From a virus, in the IMG/VR virus record IMGVR_UViG_3300017760_000137, positions 1 through 20,779 of that record: a stretch of DNA of 20,779 nt. One strand, 5' to 3'. Shown piece by piece: positions 20,186-20,779 of this stretch. Every line of letters starts with the position of its first letter. The first letter of the stretch is position 1. The position numbers and the translations under genes were made by a program. The notes below the pieces were generated by a model. That model was not told the origin of the DNA, did not search any database, and saw nothing but the letters and a program-made list of their open reading frames with translations.

Positions 20186-20779
20186 ACTTTAAAATCAGAA
20201 AACTTATCGTAAACATTTTCAGCAGGTCTAGGTCCTGCAGGTTGATTAAGTTGTTCTTCACTCTCTTGGTTACCATCTGATAAGTTTTGTGCTGATTGTT
20301 CTACATCATATAGTCTCATTTTACTTCTATCAACACCAACAATAAATGATCTATTTACAGCAGGATCATTATATCTATTTTTTAATTGTTTAACTTTCAT
20401 TTGATTTAATTCTTCTAAATCTTCATTTGATATAAGAGCAAACATAAAATCAGCAGTTGCAGGAAGACCAAAACTTTCTGAAGTATCTTCTAAACCAACA
20501 TCACTTGACATATAACCAGTTCTAGTTGTTTGTGTAGCAGATACAATAGGTAAATTATTTCTTACAGCAAGACCTCTTAATTCTTCAGCGATTGCCTTAA
20601 CATAAAAATAAGATGATATATTGCCACCTTTAAATCTACTAGATGAACATATATTTAAATAATCTATGAATACAATATCTGGTTTAAAACTTTTCTTTAA
20701 TGCAAGTTCATCAATAAGTCCTTTGAAATGGCCTGCGTGAGCAGACGCAGTAGGATATTCTTTAATAATTAATTGACCA
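20182..20779 (-). CDS. gp41: Replicative DNA helicase, T4 gp41-like (C-terminal part, runs off right edge)
   Basis: The frame is open from the stop at 20182 to the window edge, giving the last 198 residues; the start is outside. It reads IIKEYPTASAHAGHFKGLID then KSFKPDIVFIDYLNI, where IVFIDYLN is the Walker B strand of DnaB-family hexameric helicases. LPIVSATQTTRTGYM is the H3-type strand with its polar sensor, followed by FGLPATADFMFALI and VDRSKMR near the end. The order and spacing agree with T4 gp41 as I remember it. The enzyme unwinds DNA 5'-3' at the fork and works with primase gp61. The last ~40 residues are a polar, Gln/Ser/Pro-containing tail. It is the strongest marker for a T4-like phage. 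Confidence 0.9.
   Translation of the reverse strand, partial: GQLIIKEYPTASAHAGHFKGLIDELALKKSFKPDIVFIDYLNICSSSRFKGGNISSYFYVKAIAEELRGLAVRNNLPIVSATQTTRTGYMSSDVGLEDTSESFGLPATADFMFALISNEDLEELNQMKVKQLKNRYNDPAVNRSFIVGVDRSKMRLYDVEQSAQNLSDGNQESEEQLNQPAGPRPAENVYDKFSDFKV

Overview
The window is part of the genome of a tailed phage of the T4-like myovirus type. It is very AT-rich, and every credible gene lies on the minus strand, packed end to end with 1-11 bp overlaps or ATGA junctions. The gene at the right edge is the C-terminal part of a T4 gp41-type replicative helicase. Three intergenic gaps hold a perfect TATAAATA, the T4-family late promoter core. The gene families resemble those I remember from marine T4-like phages (pelagiphage and cyanophage relatives). 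The low GC suggests a SAR11-like or similar marine host, but the host is an inference. No tRNA, rRNA, CRISPR, insertion sequence or integrase was seen, and no gap without a gene exceeds about 110 bp.

Layout in the direction of transcription (right to left). (1) 20779-18776: gp41 helicase end, then two 2-oxoglutarate/Fe(II) oxygenase-like genes flanking a small basic protein. (2) 18751-17326: a 402-residue unknown and a small membrane-associated protein. (3) 17217-9380: a long unit starting at a late promoter. It encodes a KxDG nucleotidyltransferase/ligase-like protein, adenylate kinase, a P-loop kinase (zeta/polynucleotide-kinase-like), a Gly/Asn-rich small protein, a 953-residue multidomain protein (Pol-beta-type nucleotidyltransferase plus NMNAT/cytidylyltransferase-like domain plus basic C-terminal domain), two repeat-bearing proteins and a HAD nucleotidase. 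(4) 9310-8398: two small virion-type proteins, each with its own leader. (5) 8380-5325: small head/structure-associated proteins. (6) 5323-3409: a probable lysis and membrane group (DUF1353-like membrane protein, 36-residue membrane peptide, overlapping spanin-like pair, membrane coiled-coil protein). (7) 3409-1: exported proteins, ending with a large secreted Glu-rich protein cut by the window edge.

The most interesting signal is a shared N-terminus. At least six proteins between 5939 and 17217 (ligase-like, adenylate kinase, P-loop kinase, 953-residue protein, and the 150- and 192-residue proteins), and possibly the 325-residue protein, begin with an aromatic-rich 6-9 residue segment followed by [L/I]-x-E. 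As I remember it, this is how the capsid-targeting peptide of T4 internal protein IPIII looks (MKTYQEFIAE|A), including the cleavage consensus of the gp21 prohead protease. My inference is that this phage loads enzymes for nucleotide and RNA/NAD metabolism into its head as internal proteins, so that they enter the host with the DNA.
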